A stretch of DNA of 64,000 bases from Dermatemys mawii (lineage: Eukaryota > Chordata > Testudines > Dermatemydidae): positions 1,764,271 to 1,828,270 of the forward strand of contig ML677329.1 of the NCBI GenBank assembly GCA_007922305.1. Reading direction: 5' to 3'. The notes beneath the pieces are model-generated. The model searched no databases. It was given only the letters and a program-made list of their open reading frames with translations, and was not told where the DNA came from. The stretch's first letter is position 1, and each line of letters begins with the position of its first letter. Below are positions 1 through 10,995 of this stretch, one piece after another. Made by a program: the position numbers and the translations under genes.

Positions 1-530
1 AATAAATGGACACAAATCTGACATCAGGAATCATAACATTCAAAAATCAGTAGGAGAACACTTCAATCTCTCTGGTCACTCAGTAACAGACCAAAAAGTG
101 ACAATTCTTCAGCAAAAAAAACCTTCAAAAACAGACTCCAATGAGAAACTGCTGAACTGGAATTAATTTGCAAACTGGATACCATTAGATTAGGTCTGAA
201 TAAAGACTGGGAGTGGCTGGGTCATTACACACACTGAAATCTATTTTGCCATGTTAATTTTCCTTTATTGTTACTCACACCTTCTAATCAACTGTTTGAA
301 ATGGGCCATCCTGGTTATCACTACAAAACGTTCTTTTTCTGCTGCTAATAGCTCACCTTAATTAATTAGCCTCCTAGAGTTGGAATTGCAACCCCCATCT
401 TCTCATGTTCTATATCCTCCTATTGTATGTTCCACTCTATACATCTGATGAAGTAGATTTTAGCCCATGAAAGCTTGTGCCCAAATAAATTTATTAGTCT
501 CTAAGATGTAACAAGTCCTCTTCATTCTCT
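1..530 (+). mobile_element. Penelope-like element 3' fragment (GIY-YIG endonuclease remnant)
   Basis: From base 2 one frame reads INGHKSDIRNHNIQKSVGEH, then FNLSGHSVTD and KVTILQQK, typical of the C-terminal GIY-YIG endonuclease region of Penelope-like retroelements. A frameshift in the A-run near 112-120 moves it to a frame with FKNRLQ, ELELICKLDTIRLGLNKDWE. The 3' part (gatgaagtag near 446, aaagcttgtg near 470, aataaattta near 484) is a module I remember as very common in turtle and crocodile genomes. The element is 5'-cut by the window edge and dead. Class assignment is from motif memory. Confidence 0.6.
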
Positions 531-1145
531 TTATGGTAAAAACTGACAGTTTCAGTTGAGTTTTATTTTGTGTTTATTTGAAATCTGAAAGTCTATAAGA
601 AACTCAAGGTTGTGAACCCCTTTAGTGTGAAAGTGAAGGAATTTTTGACATAAATCCCACATTCAGCAAACTGCCATATTTTGCACAAGGCTAGTTGCAA
701 CCATTCTCCCTCAGCTGGAAGAATGGAGACAGAGAGAGAGAAGACATTGACATAGGGTAGGGGAATAACAACCACTTTACCCAGGCAGTTCCAGTAACTG
801 ATGCCATGGCAATTGATTGCAGCTGGTGGGAAACATTAGAACCCTTGCATGCATGTGGGCTCTACATCAAATATTTCACAGCTGGGGTTGTGCGGGTGGG
901 CCCAAATAGGGACAAAGCATGGAAGCTGCCTTGCACCTGGCCCAGAGATCAGAGAGGAGATTCCATTCCCCAAAACCCTCTTTTAGCTACACAAACACAG
1001 CTTACTGGGACTACTTGCCAGGAAAGGGGTGAATTTCATTAACAGTTTACAGTTCCAGGTTGCATTATTAGCATTATTTATTACGTGTATTATCAGAGCA
1101 TATGATCCACCCACTATTTAAGTAAGTCATTGTTAAATAACATAA
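531..1145. other. Unannotated flank, no gene seen
   Basis: AT-rich sequence downstream of EGF. I see no coding signal or repeat I recognise. Short open frames here lack codon structure or similarity. Confidence 0.5.
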
Positions 1146-1618
1146 TTAACCATTTACACTTTGGTAGCACCCAAAGGCCCTTACCAGGATTGGTGTCCTA
1201 TTGTGCTGGGAACAATACAAGCACAGATGAAGAGACAATCTCTGCCCCAGAAAGTAACTGAATTTTCTTTTTAAATAAAACCCAGAAAGGTTATCATTCC
1301 GAGTGAACAGTAGGAGTGGATTACTGTCCAATGTTTTTCTTGGCAATAATGCTGTTCCCATCCCATGTATGTGTGAAGATGCCACGGTACTTAATCCTCA
1401 TGGCTACATCATCATTGAGCAAATCAAATGCATGATACAAAAGTAATCTATTACTTCAAAGAGAAAGTAATAGCAATGGAGCAGTGATTACTTGCTGAGC
1501 CAGTAACAAGTCATCTGAAATGAATTACTTTATTAAATATATTTTTACAAGCCCCAGTAGAAGAATGTAGGTGGTGAAATTCGTCATTAGAACGTATATT
1601 AGATAGGTCGGATTTATT
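1077..1618 (-). promoter_or_regulatory. EGF 3' UTR region with candidate poly(A) signals
   Basis: Minus-strand AATAAA hexamers occur at 1618-1613 (only about 10 nt past the stop), 1534-1529 and 1082-1077. The one near 1530 gives the most plausible short 3' UTR. No sequence feature alone fixes the cleavage site; 3' RNA reads would. Confidence 0.3.
1155..1255. repeat. Interspersed repeat, 'gtgctg..acaa.aca..ctgcccca' family
   Basis: Contains attgtgctgggaacaatacaa and atctctgccccagaaagt, a diverged copy of the repeat seen more clearly at 42180-42285 (gagctaggcgctgtacaaac, gtccctgccccaaagag). It lies inside the presumed 3' UTR or just downstream of EGF. Confidence 0.6.
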
Positions 1619-1627
1619 TTTGTTGTC

Positions 1628-1889
1628 TCAGTTCATTGTTTGTTTACCCCCATATTCAATGCAAACGTCATCAGCAGTTGGTATTAACTGCAGGGACAAA
1701 TGCTGGTGAGGATCGGGCTGATCAGTCGGAGGCTTCCTAGTACACAGATCCAAGCCAACAGACTTTTCTCGAATCCAACAACTGTTTCTGATTTCCCAAA
1801 CATCAGCTACTTTGCAAGCTGTGTTTTTCTTCTCTGCCCATGAACAAACGCCAGCATGGCTCAGATTCATTGCATTTGCTATCTGACAC
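1628..1889 (-). CDS. EGF: EGF last coding exon: C-terminal cytoplasmic tail
   Basis: 262 coding nt starting in phase 2, 86 residues to TGA. A very good acceptor (ctttgttcctgcag) precedes CQIANAMNLSHAGVCSWAEK; later NSCWIREKSVGLDL resembles human QGCWIPVSSDKG, and the exon ends CIEYGGKQTMN. Similarity to mammals is weak, as for the tail in general. The frame is chosen because it is open to a natural stop and agrees with the 56-nt exon upstream. The phase-0 reading, which would apply if that exon were skipped, stops after 27 codons. If the TAA at 3355-3357 is used, this exon is 3' untranslated. Confidence 0.7.
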
Positions 1890-2370
1890 CTGCAGGAACA
1901 AAGCGCCGACTGGCTCAGCAACTGAAACGCTGGTAATAAAAGGTCCACAGGAGCACGAGGCCTCACCAGCTAAAGAATTATTTCATGCTGCAACGAGGGT
2001 CAAGTCAATCCAACATGGCTTGCATATGTTTAACTGCACGTTTCAGTGGCCACCCACTTGCAAACACACCCAGACCTTCAATCCAGTCCATTCGCAAAAT
2101 GTCATTTTACTGTTGCCTAAAAAAAAAATCTTCAGAGCAGCTACATGTTACGTGCTATTTAATATCTTCCAGCCCCTCACACGTATTAATTTACAAACAA
2201 ACCTGGCAAGGCCTGCAATCGGACTTTCTCTGGACTCGGGGACTTGGTGCAATAGTTTCAAGATAAGAACTTTTTTATTCAAGATCAAATCTAGAATTAA
2301 ACCTAATATCTCTATTATTTAAAAAAAAACATTTAGGGCCTGAGCCTTTTTTGTTTGTTTGTTTACAGTA

Positions 2371-2908
2371 GGGCCTGGTCTATACACAGTTTTTGTACTA
2401 GTATAACTGTGTAGGTAAGCAGGGCCAGCTCCAAGCACCAGCCATGAAAGCATGTGCTTGGGGCACTACATTTTAAGGGGTGGCATTCCGGCCAATCTTG
2501 GAGGGCACATTCTGGCTGCCCCCCCCCCCCCGACCTTTTTTTGTTTTGTTTTGGCAACACTCTGGATTTTTTTTGCGCGCATTTCGGCGGAGCTCTGACC
2601 GCTTTTGTTTTTTTGGCTTGGGGTGGCAAAAGAGTTAGAACCAGCCCTGTAGGTAAGGGATATAATTTTTTTTTAAACTGAAACAGTTATACTCATACAA
2701 CTTGTAATGTGGACACAGTAATACTGCAATATAGCTACCTTATATTGGTATAGCTTATTGCCTTTCCCATACAAGAATGAACTATTTCACTGTATAAGTG
2801 CTGAATCCACATTGCATGTAGAGGCAGGAGGTGGGAGATAGGGAGGCAATATACTGCTTTACTGTACAGGACAGCTATATAACTTGTGTATGTAGATAAG
2901 GCTTTAGG
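2371..2908. mobile_element. DNA transposon remnant with inner insertion
   Basis: The left end reads gggcctggtctatacacag and the right end tgtgtatgtagataaggc, roughly inverted copies of a 'gccttgtctacac' terminus common in this window. The middle is interrupted by a second element at 2420-2649. Confidence 0.55.
2420..2649. mobile_element. hAT-type MITE nested in another transposon
   Basis: Terminal inverted repeats cagggccagctcc and rc cagggctggttct; flanked by a perfect 8-bp target duplication taggtaag (2412-2419 and 2650-2657), the hAT signature. It contains a poly-C run near 2520-2531. Non-autonomous. Confidence 0.85.
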
Positions 2909-3319
2909 CCACTTTACACTATTCTGGCATGAAAAGGGGTCTCAGAGCAAATGTCAGTGTATCCATATTTGCGAAGCGTGTCTTTTAGGACCTCTTTAAG
3001 GCTCGATTACAATTTCAGAGCAGTATAAAATAGCCTTAGTGTAAATGAAAATCAAGCCCATTATGTAGATTTTATGGAGCCAAATTATCTCTGTTACACT
3101 GGTGCAACCTCAGTGACTTCAACAGACTTGGACGAGTCTGACCACAAGGAGAATTTGACCCTCTGCATAAAGAAAAAATGGTTAAAAGAATATTTTATAT
3201 TCTCTCACGCCCAAGCTGCCATAATAGATTGGATATAACAGTAATAGTCTTTCCAAGGCTGCTTCTGAAAAAACAGTATTTAACTGCATCAAACCCAAAT
3301 ATAAAGTTTGACATCTCAC

Positions 3320-3375
3320 CTAGCACGCAGAATACTTGGCTTCCAAGAAAACTTTTACAGGGAGGACATACTTTC
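3320..3375 (-). pseudogene. EGF: EGF exon with in-frame stop: cytoplasmic tail, middle part
   Basis: 56 nt, phase 0 to 2, which exactly bridges the phases of the exons on either side. A strong acceptor (gttattttcacag) is followed by codons ESMSSL and then TAA at 3357-3355, then KFSWKPSILRA to the donor GCTAG|GTGAGA. ESMSS resembles human EDGMSS at this position. Used as it stands, the precursor would end here with a tail of about 43 residues; mature EGF and the membrane helix lie upstream and are unaffected. A second AG at 3353-3352 would start a 32-nt exon at 3351, also phase 0 to 2, and remove the stop. Confidence 0.62.
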
Positions 3376-3674
3376 CTGTGAAAATAACTCAGTGATATGC
3401 CATGTCATCACATTGCCATTTCCTTAATTTAGAACACAGTTCCAACTGTTGTGTTCAAAGCTAACAATAACACCGGCTAATGGTTGCAATACATTCAGGC
3501 AGCTGTGAACTTTGAGGGATAACAATGAGGTAAGATGAACTACGGTTCACAGCAAAGTATTTGATGACTCTAGCAGTTATTTAATATAGTTAAGATGAGA
3601 ATTATTTGATGGATAATCTCAAGTGGATCCCTAATACCCTTTGATCCTTCCTACTTCCATATTAATATAGTTAC

Positions 3675-3783
3675 CCGAGGCTTATTGCTAGTAGGTGTCA
3701 CGTTCTCACTGTCGGCACTGCTGCTGCTGCTGGCATTTCTTATTGCTTCTGCATATGGATTCTTCTTATAAAAGTTCTGACTT
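3675..3783 (-). CDS. EGF: EGF exon: cytoplasmic tail, membrane-proximal part
   Basis: 109 nt, phase 2 to 0. It encodes (R)SQNFYKKNPYAEAIRNAS, a run of five Ser (ASSSSSAD, from the AGC-AGC repeat near 3719-3735), and SENVTPTSNKPR. KNPY is shared with human (KNPKNPYEESSRD). Acceptor tctgttgcag, donor CCTCGG|GTAACT. It lies about 3.8 kb after the transmembrane exon. Confidence 0.92.
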
Positions 3784-5565
3784 CTGCAACAGAACAAAAG
3801 CCCAGACAAATTAATTGCCATTGGGAGGAACAGATGCTATTTTACTTTTACGTTTTATTTTACTGACGAAGGGTAATACTTTTCCAATGTTGACAAATGG
3901 GTGGATGTATTTTGTTTTCTTTCATACAGACCATTTAGTTCACTACTGCTAATTACAGATGTGTGGTTAAAAAGTCCTGACCTGACAAAAGTGGAATGGT
4001 TCAAACAATAGTAGGTACAGTAGTAAAATGTTTGTGACAATGTGCCTTCACTAGCATGTAGTTTATAAAAATAACAAGTGTGATAAGGAGTTGAGAGGGA
4101 ATAGTAAACAAATATAATATTGTTTATTATTGTAATATTTGTTTATTTACAAATTTGACTTTTTTTCCTCTTTATTAAAGGCCAGATACTCAGGGTTATG
4201 CACGCTCAAATGTTATGACAGTGTGTTCAGTCACTGTAACTGTTTGTGCAAGTCAGGGAAGTAAATATGCATGCATTCTTGCATGCTTATTTGAGCGTAT
4301 ACAATTCTGAAAATCAAGCCCTAGTTTTTATTTATTGTTTTTCATGAATGACATGAACAAAACTTCAGAAAATCATAAAGTTTATTACTACTAATAATCT
4401 AGTGTACTCAAAATTCTAAGAACTAAAACATTTCCTGGAGTAAGTCTACCACAGATAGTTATATAAGAAGGAAAACTGTTTAGTTCTGAAAAAAACAACA
4501 ATGAATATTATTATTAAGAGGATTTTAAAAGATACAAGTAATCAGATCTAAGTGGTCAATTTCAAAATTCAAATGCACTATTTTAGCAGCTGAACAATGA
4601 TCACTATAGCATACGTCTGAAAATGACTATGACTCCCATTTTGGAAAAGCATCCCTATTGAGGAACAGAGTTTAAATACCTGCTTCATTTTAAGCAAGTG
4701 CTTAAGTGGTTTCCTGAATTGGGATCACAGACAGAAAAAATACATTTACTGGGAAACACACACAGCGTTTTTCCTGATAAACATTAACTAGAGTAATTAA
4801 TACTTTAGCTATCATCCATACTCTCTTCTAAACTTAACTTGGGAGATGTCTCCAGATTAACTCTAGTGGAAACTGAGTTACTGCACCTGATAAGCTCTTC
4901 TTTTAATGCCAATTGTCAACTGATCTTTATTAGAATAAATGAAAATTTTCCTCTTTATTTCACCCTGCTTTTACATGTTAATTAGCTATTTGTATCATGC
5001 CCATAACTGTCATATTTTGTCACATTTATAAAAATTAAATACAAACCAAAAATTGTCTAAGACAGACCCATCCCCACCTCAGATAATAGGTACCTCCTTG
5101 GCCCTAGCTACTGACTCTAGAAACTAAACGTGAGACTAAGAAGATGTGTCCTGCACTGCACCCTAAACCTAGGCTCTGATATATCACTGGAGAAAGTTAA
5201 TTCCAAAGTCAAGGACTCTTCCCCAAGAGTGACACACCCCAGGAGGTTCAAATGTAGAAAAATCCCCCTGACAAGGGACAGGATGGAGGAGAGATAGTAT
5301 TTCATGCAGCCACATGTGAATCAAACTTGGCACTCTATAGATAATTGTCAAAGGGAACTAGTGCCTGACAGTTCCAGAAGTGACTCAGTCCCACAGCAAA
5401 ATTCACATACAGGAACTATGTGCTCAGAATAGGGTATCCCACTTAAAAGGATTGGTTGAATTCTATTGTTCATTTTTTTAGCATACAGAACAGCACATGT
5501 TAGAACAACTTGGCAGGTTTGAGGATCTCCATGTGTAACTTTGAGAACAATTTGAAAAGGCAATG
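3784..5565. other. EGF intron, mostly unrecognised
   Basis: First part of the intron between the transmembrane exon and the first tail exon. Apart from the palindromic repeat at 4179-4323 and AT-rich runs I see no gene or named repeat. Confidence 0.5.
4179..4323. repeat. Palindromic interspersed repeat
   Basis: Starts ggccagatactcagggttatgc, ends aattctgaaaatcaagccct, with gcatgcttatttgagcgta mirroring the early gcacgctcaaatg. Part of a family of small foldback repeats (see findings). Confidence 0.5.
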
Positions 5566-5569
5566 ACAC

Positions 5570-5745
5570 TAGTTGACTGAGCATGGTCTAGGAACTAGGA
5601 ACTTCACAATTCTAATCCCAGCTATGCCACTGACTTGCCATGTGACCTTGGGCAAATCACTTTTCCTCACCTGTAAAATGGGGATATTCATACCTCCCTG
5701 CTTCAGCTACAGCATTATAAAAATGTAAAGTGCTAAATACTAACA
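5570..5745 (+). repeat. MIR-type SINE
   Basis: Reads ccactgacttgccatgtgac then cttgggcaaatcacttttcc and tcacctgtaaaatggggata, the core and tail of the tRNA-derived MIR family. Intronic, sense to +. Confidence 0.85.
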
Positions 5746-7574
5746 ACAATAACTCTGTTTTATTTGACCATATCCACTAAACAGACTGACAGAGTGCATC
5801 AGTTCTTTTGCCTTCTAGATTATAAATTTTGGAAGTGAATAAATGTAGTTTGCCTTAGATTCTTGCAATTATAAAGAGAGATGAGCTTGTGTTTTATGGG
5901 GGGAGAATAGGAGTGTTACCAATCTGTTTATGGAACGTAATCAAAATGTTTCAAGATATACTCATCTACGAGAAAAAATGAAATAGCAATTTCAATCCAA
6001 ATATTGGTTTCTAGGCTCCACTTAAATAGGGATTTTAGATCAGTAGTTTCATTTTGCTCTAGTTGGGCTAGTAATAGCTGTAGTACAAAGCCAGTCAAGC
6101 ACGTAACTGAAAACTTGCTGTTGAGGTTAACAGCTATATTGATCAAAACCATTTGGTAAAGAAGAAAAGTAAATCAGGGCAAAATGACAAAGATTTTGCT
6201 TTTAACAGAATGCAGCTAAGAAAAAGAAAGGGAAAAAATATAGTTTATCAGTGAATATCCCTGCACCTTAAAGCCAGCTGTATTTTTCACTTTGTTAAAA
6301 TGACAGCTTCAATAAAACACACAGAGTTTAAGATACCCTAACTTTGTACATTTATTCTATATACATAATTCAGCTGACTTGGCTTTGAATCCCAAATCAT
6401 GAAAACAGACCAACCCGCAATTAGGTTTAAATCCAGGGCTCTAAAATCAGTCAATAGAACATAAAAAATATTGCAGCACTTCCAGTTCTTTGGTCTAATA
6501 TACTATGAATAATTAAATAAGAAAAAAAGTACATTAACTTCAATGGCTATTTGTGTGTACTGGACTCTGATCTTAAACACACACACAGACACACACATAC
6601 TAGTAGGCAGGTTTATTTCCTTCTTTTTGATCTATGCAGGAGGAGGATGTCTTGATTTGGCTGCTGAATATTTTGCTAAAAGTACAAACTATAAGAATGT
6701 ACTATAACCTCTGAGAACAGTTGGGTGATGAAGTCCTCAAATACAGATACAGGTATTTGCATGAAAATTTCCTTTCCTAGAGTTTGATCCTGATTTCTCA
6801 GCTTCCAGGGACCCCCAGGCAAGTTGAGAGTTGCAATATATCATAAGAGTGAGACCTTCTGCCATCTATAGGAACAGTTTATTTATAAATAACATTATTG
6901 ATTATAGAGCATTTTTCCACCAAAAGGCAGCCCATCCCTGTGCAATCCCCAAGAGTCATTAGAGATTGATGGGAGAACTTTCCCAGAAGAGACACCGTAG
7001 ACTCACACCCATGTCGCTGCTGCTTCTAATACCTGGCAAGCTGCTGCTTCCATATGCTCTGCTACATGTATGATTGCAGTGCCTTGGTGATAAAAGGGGA
7101 ACACACCTGATCTTCCCAGGCCAAGAAAATTCTCAGGCACAGCCCCCCAAAAACATAACAGGAATGCTTTCACAGAGAGCCAACACCCTATCAATTGCTT
7201 TGCAGCTCTGGGATACCGAAGAGAAACCCTAGGGAAAAAATATGCATTATAGGGCATGTGTCTGAACTCCCTCATCAATACAAATTATGGATCCTCTTCA
7301 AACCTAATATGGTCTATTCTCCTTCTCCCTCGACACACCTAACTCTCATTAATGTCAGTGTGTGTACTGCAAACAAGGGAGAGGAGCTCAGATGCCTACG
7401 GATTGTGAATAATTCATAGGATAAATTACCGAAAAGAAAAAAATAGCAAAACACATGTGGGGCCAGATCCTCAGCTGTTGTAAACTGGCATAGCCCCTAT
7501 AGTTCACCATTAGTTATGCAAAAACTTCTTGGTACCTAGGACGTGCATTATAAGTTTGTGATTGAAAGTTTTAC
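5746..7574. other. EGF intron, mostly unrecognised
   Basis: No gene seen. 6577-6602 is a short imperfect CA repeat. 7460-7515 (ggggccagatcctcagctg, taaactggcatagcccc) is one arm of a common reptilian palindromic repeat. Confidence 0.5.
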
Positions 7575-7739
7575 CTGTAACAGCAGGCAGCAAGAGATCC
7601 CAGGAGGAGCAGCAGGATCAGCACAACTATACAAACTGCAATTGTGATGGTCTGCTTCTTTATTTGCTCCACATGCTGCTGTTCCCACCATTCCAAGTCG
7701 CTGAACTGACAGCGCTCCCCCACGTAACCAGTCACACAG
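7575..7739 (-). CDS. EGF: EGF exon: second half of mature EGF, transmembrane helix
   Basis: 165 nt, phase 2 to 2. It encodes CVTGYVGERCQFSDLEWWEQ, completing the hormone. GERC supplies the receptor-binding Arg and DLEWW the conserved Leu of EGF-family ligands. A short juxtamembrane segment (QHVEQIKKQ) follows, then a hydrophobic helix starting ITIAVCIVVLILLLLLG and ending at CCYR. The Arg that ends human mature EGF (WWELR) is replaced by WWEQQ. Acceptor tttttgatag is weak in pyrimidines apart from five T; donor TACAG|GTAAAA. Confidence 0.97.
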
Positions 7740-9165
7740 CTATCAAAAAGCAAATGAGCACACACGGTAACCAATGATGGAAAAGGAAAATGGCACTGTT
7801 TTAATCACCTTTGGTGTTGCTTCATCAGGTTCAACCCTTATGAAAAGTCTTGTAAAGTTTAACAGGGATTAAATAAACCAATAGGATTTTGTAGACATTT
7901 TTAACCACCATTTAATAGTGAGATGTTATTTATAGAAACATCCTACAGAATGTTATAATAGGGGTCTAATTTCTTATTCAATTCTATGAGATGGTTAAAA
8001 AAATTATAAAAAATAATTTTCTATTAAATTCTATAGGCATTTTCCATATGGGAACATTCCTCTGAGATTTTCAAAGTAGCATCTTCCAACAGGTACATTT
8101 CAATTTTTTCCCTATAAAAGACAGTTTGAAAATGAGATCTTGCTGAATAATTTGGTTTTGCTTTCATTTTTTTTTTAAAGCAATGGGGGAAGAGGAAGAA
8201 GGGACATTACAAAAGCTCCTATGGATAGAAATACCTTTAGGATCTTTTTAAATTTTAAATGAACCGTTTATGAAAAAAAAGTTCAGAAATTGTCTAGAAA
8301 CTGAAAAATAAAAGGGAATCTCACTAATCTAGTTTCATTGTCCAAGATGAATGAAATACAAAAAGGGAACAATGCAACATAAATAGCAAAAAGTAAACTA
8401 GATTCTGAAAATTTTTTCAGAGTTAATAATGTAGACCCAAATTCTATTCACCAAACTGGTCTTATTGAAGTCAACAGAACCACCCATGAGTGAAGCAAGT
8501 AGGATGTGGCCTATAGCACCCTTCGCTGATGATCTCAAATGCTATGCAAACATTAATTACTAAATTAAGACCATGCATCTTGTTTTTGTCACAAGGTATG
8601 ACAAATACACCCTAGAGCTAGAACAATGCTAATATGTTTATGATGTAAAACTACAACAAATTCCATACACACCAAATGGATCACTCTCTAATATGAGCAT
8701 CTGAATCAAATTAAAATAAATTATGTTCGGTATGTGCAATTTATCACTAAACACATAGTTCCTCCCTCCCCCCAACTTGAATTTAATCGGAATTCTACAG
8801 TCTAAATGAGGGAATACTGCCATCTAGTGTGCAAATATAAAAATAGTCTTTACAAAGTAAGCCCTTTGCCATATAGTCTATAGTTTTCAATGCAAATAAT
8901 CTGTGCACGGCAGCAGGCCCACATGAAGACTTAGCGTACATCAGGCTAGTGCAAAGTAGATGTATACCCCAGCTTGTCACAAACTAAGTGTTTGCATAGA
9001 TACCCCCTAAAGGGAGCCCTGCCTTCTTAGGCTTTGGAAAGAATTCAGATGAGGTCTGCTATGCAAACCATTTCTGTAGGAAATGTAGGAATAGAAATGA
9101 AAAGCACCTGTTATGCATCCACTATCCTTGAAGCTGTGGGCACCCTGGTTTGGCCAGTTGCCCTA
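7740..9165. other. EGF intron between the two mature-EGF exons, no gene seen
   Basis: AT-rich. 8460-8520 carries a fragment of the 'ttgaagtcaac' palindromic family. Otherwise nothing recognised. Confidence 0.5.
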
Positions 9166-9169
9166 CAAA

Positions 9170-9617
9170 GGCTATGTCTACACTGCACCTCTAGCAGTTG
9201 CGTGTAGGGCACGTGTAGCTATGAACTGCAGTAAAAAGCAGGCTGCATTCACACTGTGGCATATAGCTACGTGTCAGTGAAAAGCTGTGGAGTGGGGAGG
9301 GCAGCAGGGAAAAAGCTGTGGAGTGGGGAGGGCAGCAGGGAAAAGCTCTGCAGTGGGGAGCTGATGGAATCTCTCTCTGTTGCTGTTGTCTCTCCTTGCA
9401 ACTGGGAAAGATTCCAGCAGTGGAGAGGCAACAGGACTCCATTGCTGGGGGAGGCACTACTTGGGTGAGTAGGGTTTGTACCCAAAGGAGTCAAGTGTGT
9501 CCTTATTCTACTCAACTCATTGTCTGCACTGCCATGTAAATCTATGCTATAAGGGGCAGGTAGTGTATGTACTCTACATGCCACCAACAGGCATAGGTAG
9601 GTGGTAGACGTACCTAT
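9170..9617. mobile_element. DNA transposon remnant
   Basis: The left end ggctatgtctacactgcacc and right end aggtggtagacgtaccta are imperfect inverted repeats of the 'tacgtctacac' type. Inside, a 31-bp unit (agctgtggagtggggagggc...) is repeated in tandem at about 9281-9355. The open frames on both strands here come from this GC-rich repeat. Confidence 0.5.
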
Positions 9618-9877
9618 AGACTCTGAAGCAAATATATGCAAAAGAATCAAACACTCAGGGAAGAAATCAAATGCTACTATTACCTGCAATGTTTGGGAAC
9701 ACAGTGAGCATCACTTTTATCAACTGAATATAAAGGGCAGACTCTACTGACAGTTGTAAGAAATACCCAGAATATATAAGGCAAAATACTTCATTGTTTG
9801 TCTTGAGGTTAAATACCCATCACATTATCTCTACGATGGCATATATCAGCACTGATGATACACAGGTCTATACTTAC

Positions 9878-10028
9878 GTGCACGCATAGTCTTGTAGAAT
9901 TGAAACATAAATACAAACTCCGCCATGAAGACAATAGGACTCATATGAAGAAGGGCAGCCCATAAAACCATCTTGTTCAGAGGAAATGTTGTCACCAGTG
10001 GTGCTTGTGGTAAAAAGCATAGTAGTTT
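9878..10028 (-). CDS. EGF: EGF exon: stalk and first half of mature EGF
   Basis: 151 nt, phase 1 to 2. A Thr/Ser-rich stalk (ETTMLFTTSTTGDNISSEQD) precedes the hormone, then GFMGCPSSYESYC, LHGGVCIYVSILQDYACT. Cysteine spacing is C-x7-C-x5-C-x10-C, as in EGF of human and mouse. The intron splits the domain between the fourth and fifth cysteines. No Arg or Lys lies in the 28 residues before the first cysteine, so the Arg cleavage site that frees the mammalian N-terminus (R before NSDSEC in human) is not visible. Acceptor actgtatttcag, donor GCAC|GTAAGT. Confidence 0.96.
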
Positions 10029-10630
10029 CTGAAATACAGTATTTCACATACATGCTCATCTTAGTAGTTGGCTAAACTGGCGAAATTGCTTGGTACAGAG
10101 CTTCAGCATTTCCAGGCAAGATAATATGTAAGATTCTTTTAACCCCAATAAAGAGACTGTGATTCGCCCATTTGCACATGGTTAAGGTGGAACTACAATA
10201 TATTCTTTCTTTGTTTCTACAGTTTATGATGTTTTTCTATTACCACTACACAAACAACCAGAGCAAACTTAAGATTTTGGATTTTTAAAACATTATCTAA
10301 TTCCTAGCTGAATCAGTCATATATTATTTAATGTCACCATTTCTCAGTTACAGCTAAAACTGCTGAAAAATCAGATCCTTGCAAACAGGGGATGAGAATC
10401 TGCTGATCACCTTCCATTGTCATAATTTCCTTCACTTTTCTGCACAGACCGATCTTGGAGAATTTTGCAGAATGCTTTCTGACTCTGGATGGTATACGAG
10501 CAAGAGGAACATTCACCCCGAAGTAGAGGACCCTCACAATGACTATGCTTCACTTAAAGCCACATTTTCAAAGGAGATCAGCTCCCATTTATGTACACCA
10601 ATGAAGCTCAACTCCTGTTTGTGACACTTA

Positions 10631-10692
10631 TGGCCAGATTTTCAAAAGACCTTAGCAGTCAACACACCCATCTCTGCTGAAAATCTGGCCAC
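10631..10692. repeat. Short perfect-ended palindrome, ccagattttcaaa family
   Basis: tggccagattttcaaaag at the left and tgaaaatctggcca at the right form a foldback about 60 bp long. Related copies are listed in findings. Confidence 0.7.
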
Positions 10693-10769
10693 TTATTTTG
10701 GTGACTGAGCCGAGCACTCTTGAAAATCTGCTCTTTATACTCTAGTGGAGGGGTTAAGAAGGACTTAAA

Positions 10770-10995
10770 CAATAATAATACCTAGCTCTTATACAATACT
10801 TTCCCCCAATAGATCTCAAAGCACTTTACAAAGAAGGTCAGCATTATCATCCCCATTTTACGATGAGGAAACAAAGGCACAGGGAGGTGAAGTGACTTGC
10901 CTAAGGTCCCACAGCAGGCCAGTGGCAGAGACTGGATTAGAATCCAGTCCTCTCGAGACCCAGTCCAGTGATGTATCCCCGAGCCACAACACCTA
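10770..10995 (-). repeat. MIR-type SINE
   Basis: Reverse orientation: agatctcaaagcactttaca, ccccattttacgatgaggaa, gtgaagtgacttgcctaagg and ggattagaatccagtcctc. Diverged but nearly full length. Confidence 0.85.

Noticed and set aside
1840..2322. 160-residue open frame on the + strand
   Set aside because: Overlaps the acceptor and start of the last EGF exon antisense, then runs into AT-rich intron. Composition looks random.
3320..3375. Reading the 56-nt tail exon in phase 1 (KVCPPCKSFLGSQ), which has no stop
   Set aside because: The upstream exon ends in phase 0 and the downstream exon needs phase 2; only the phase-0 reading, with the TAA, fits both.
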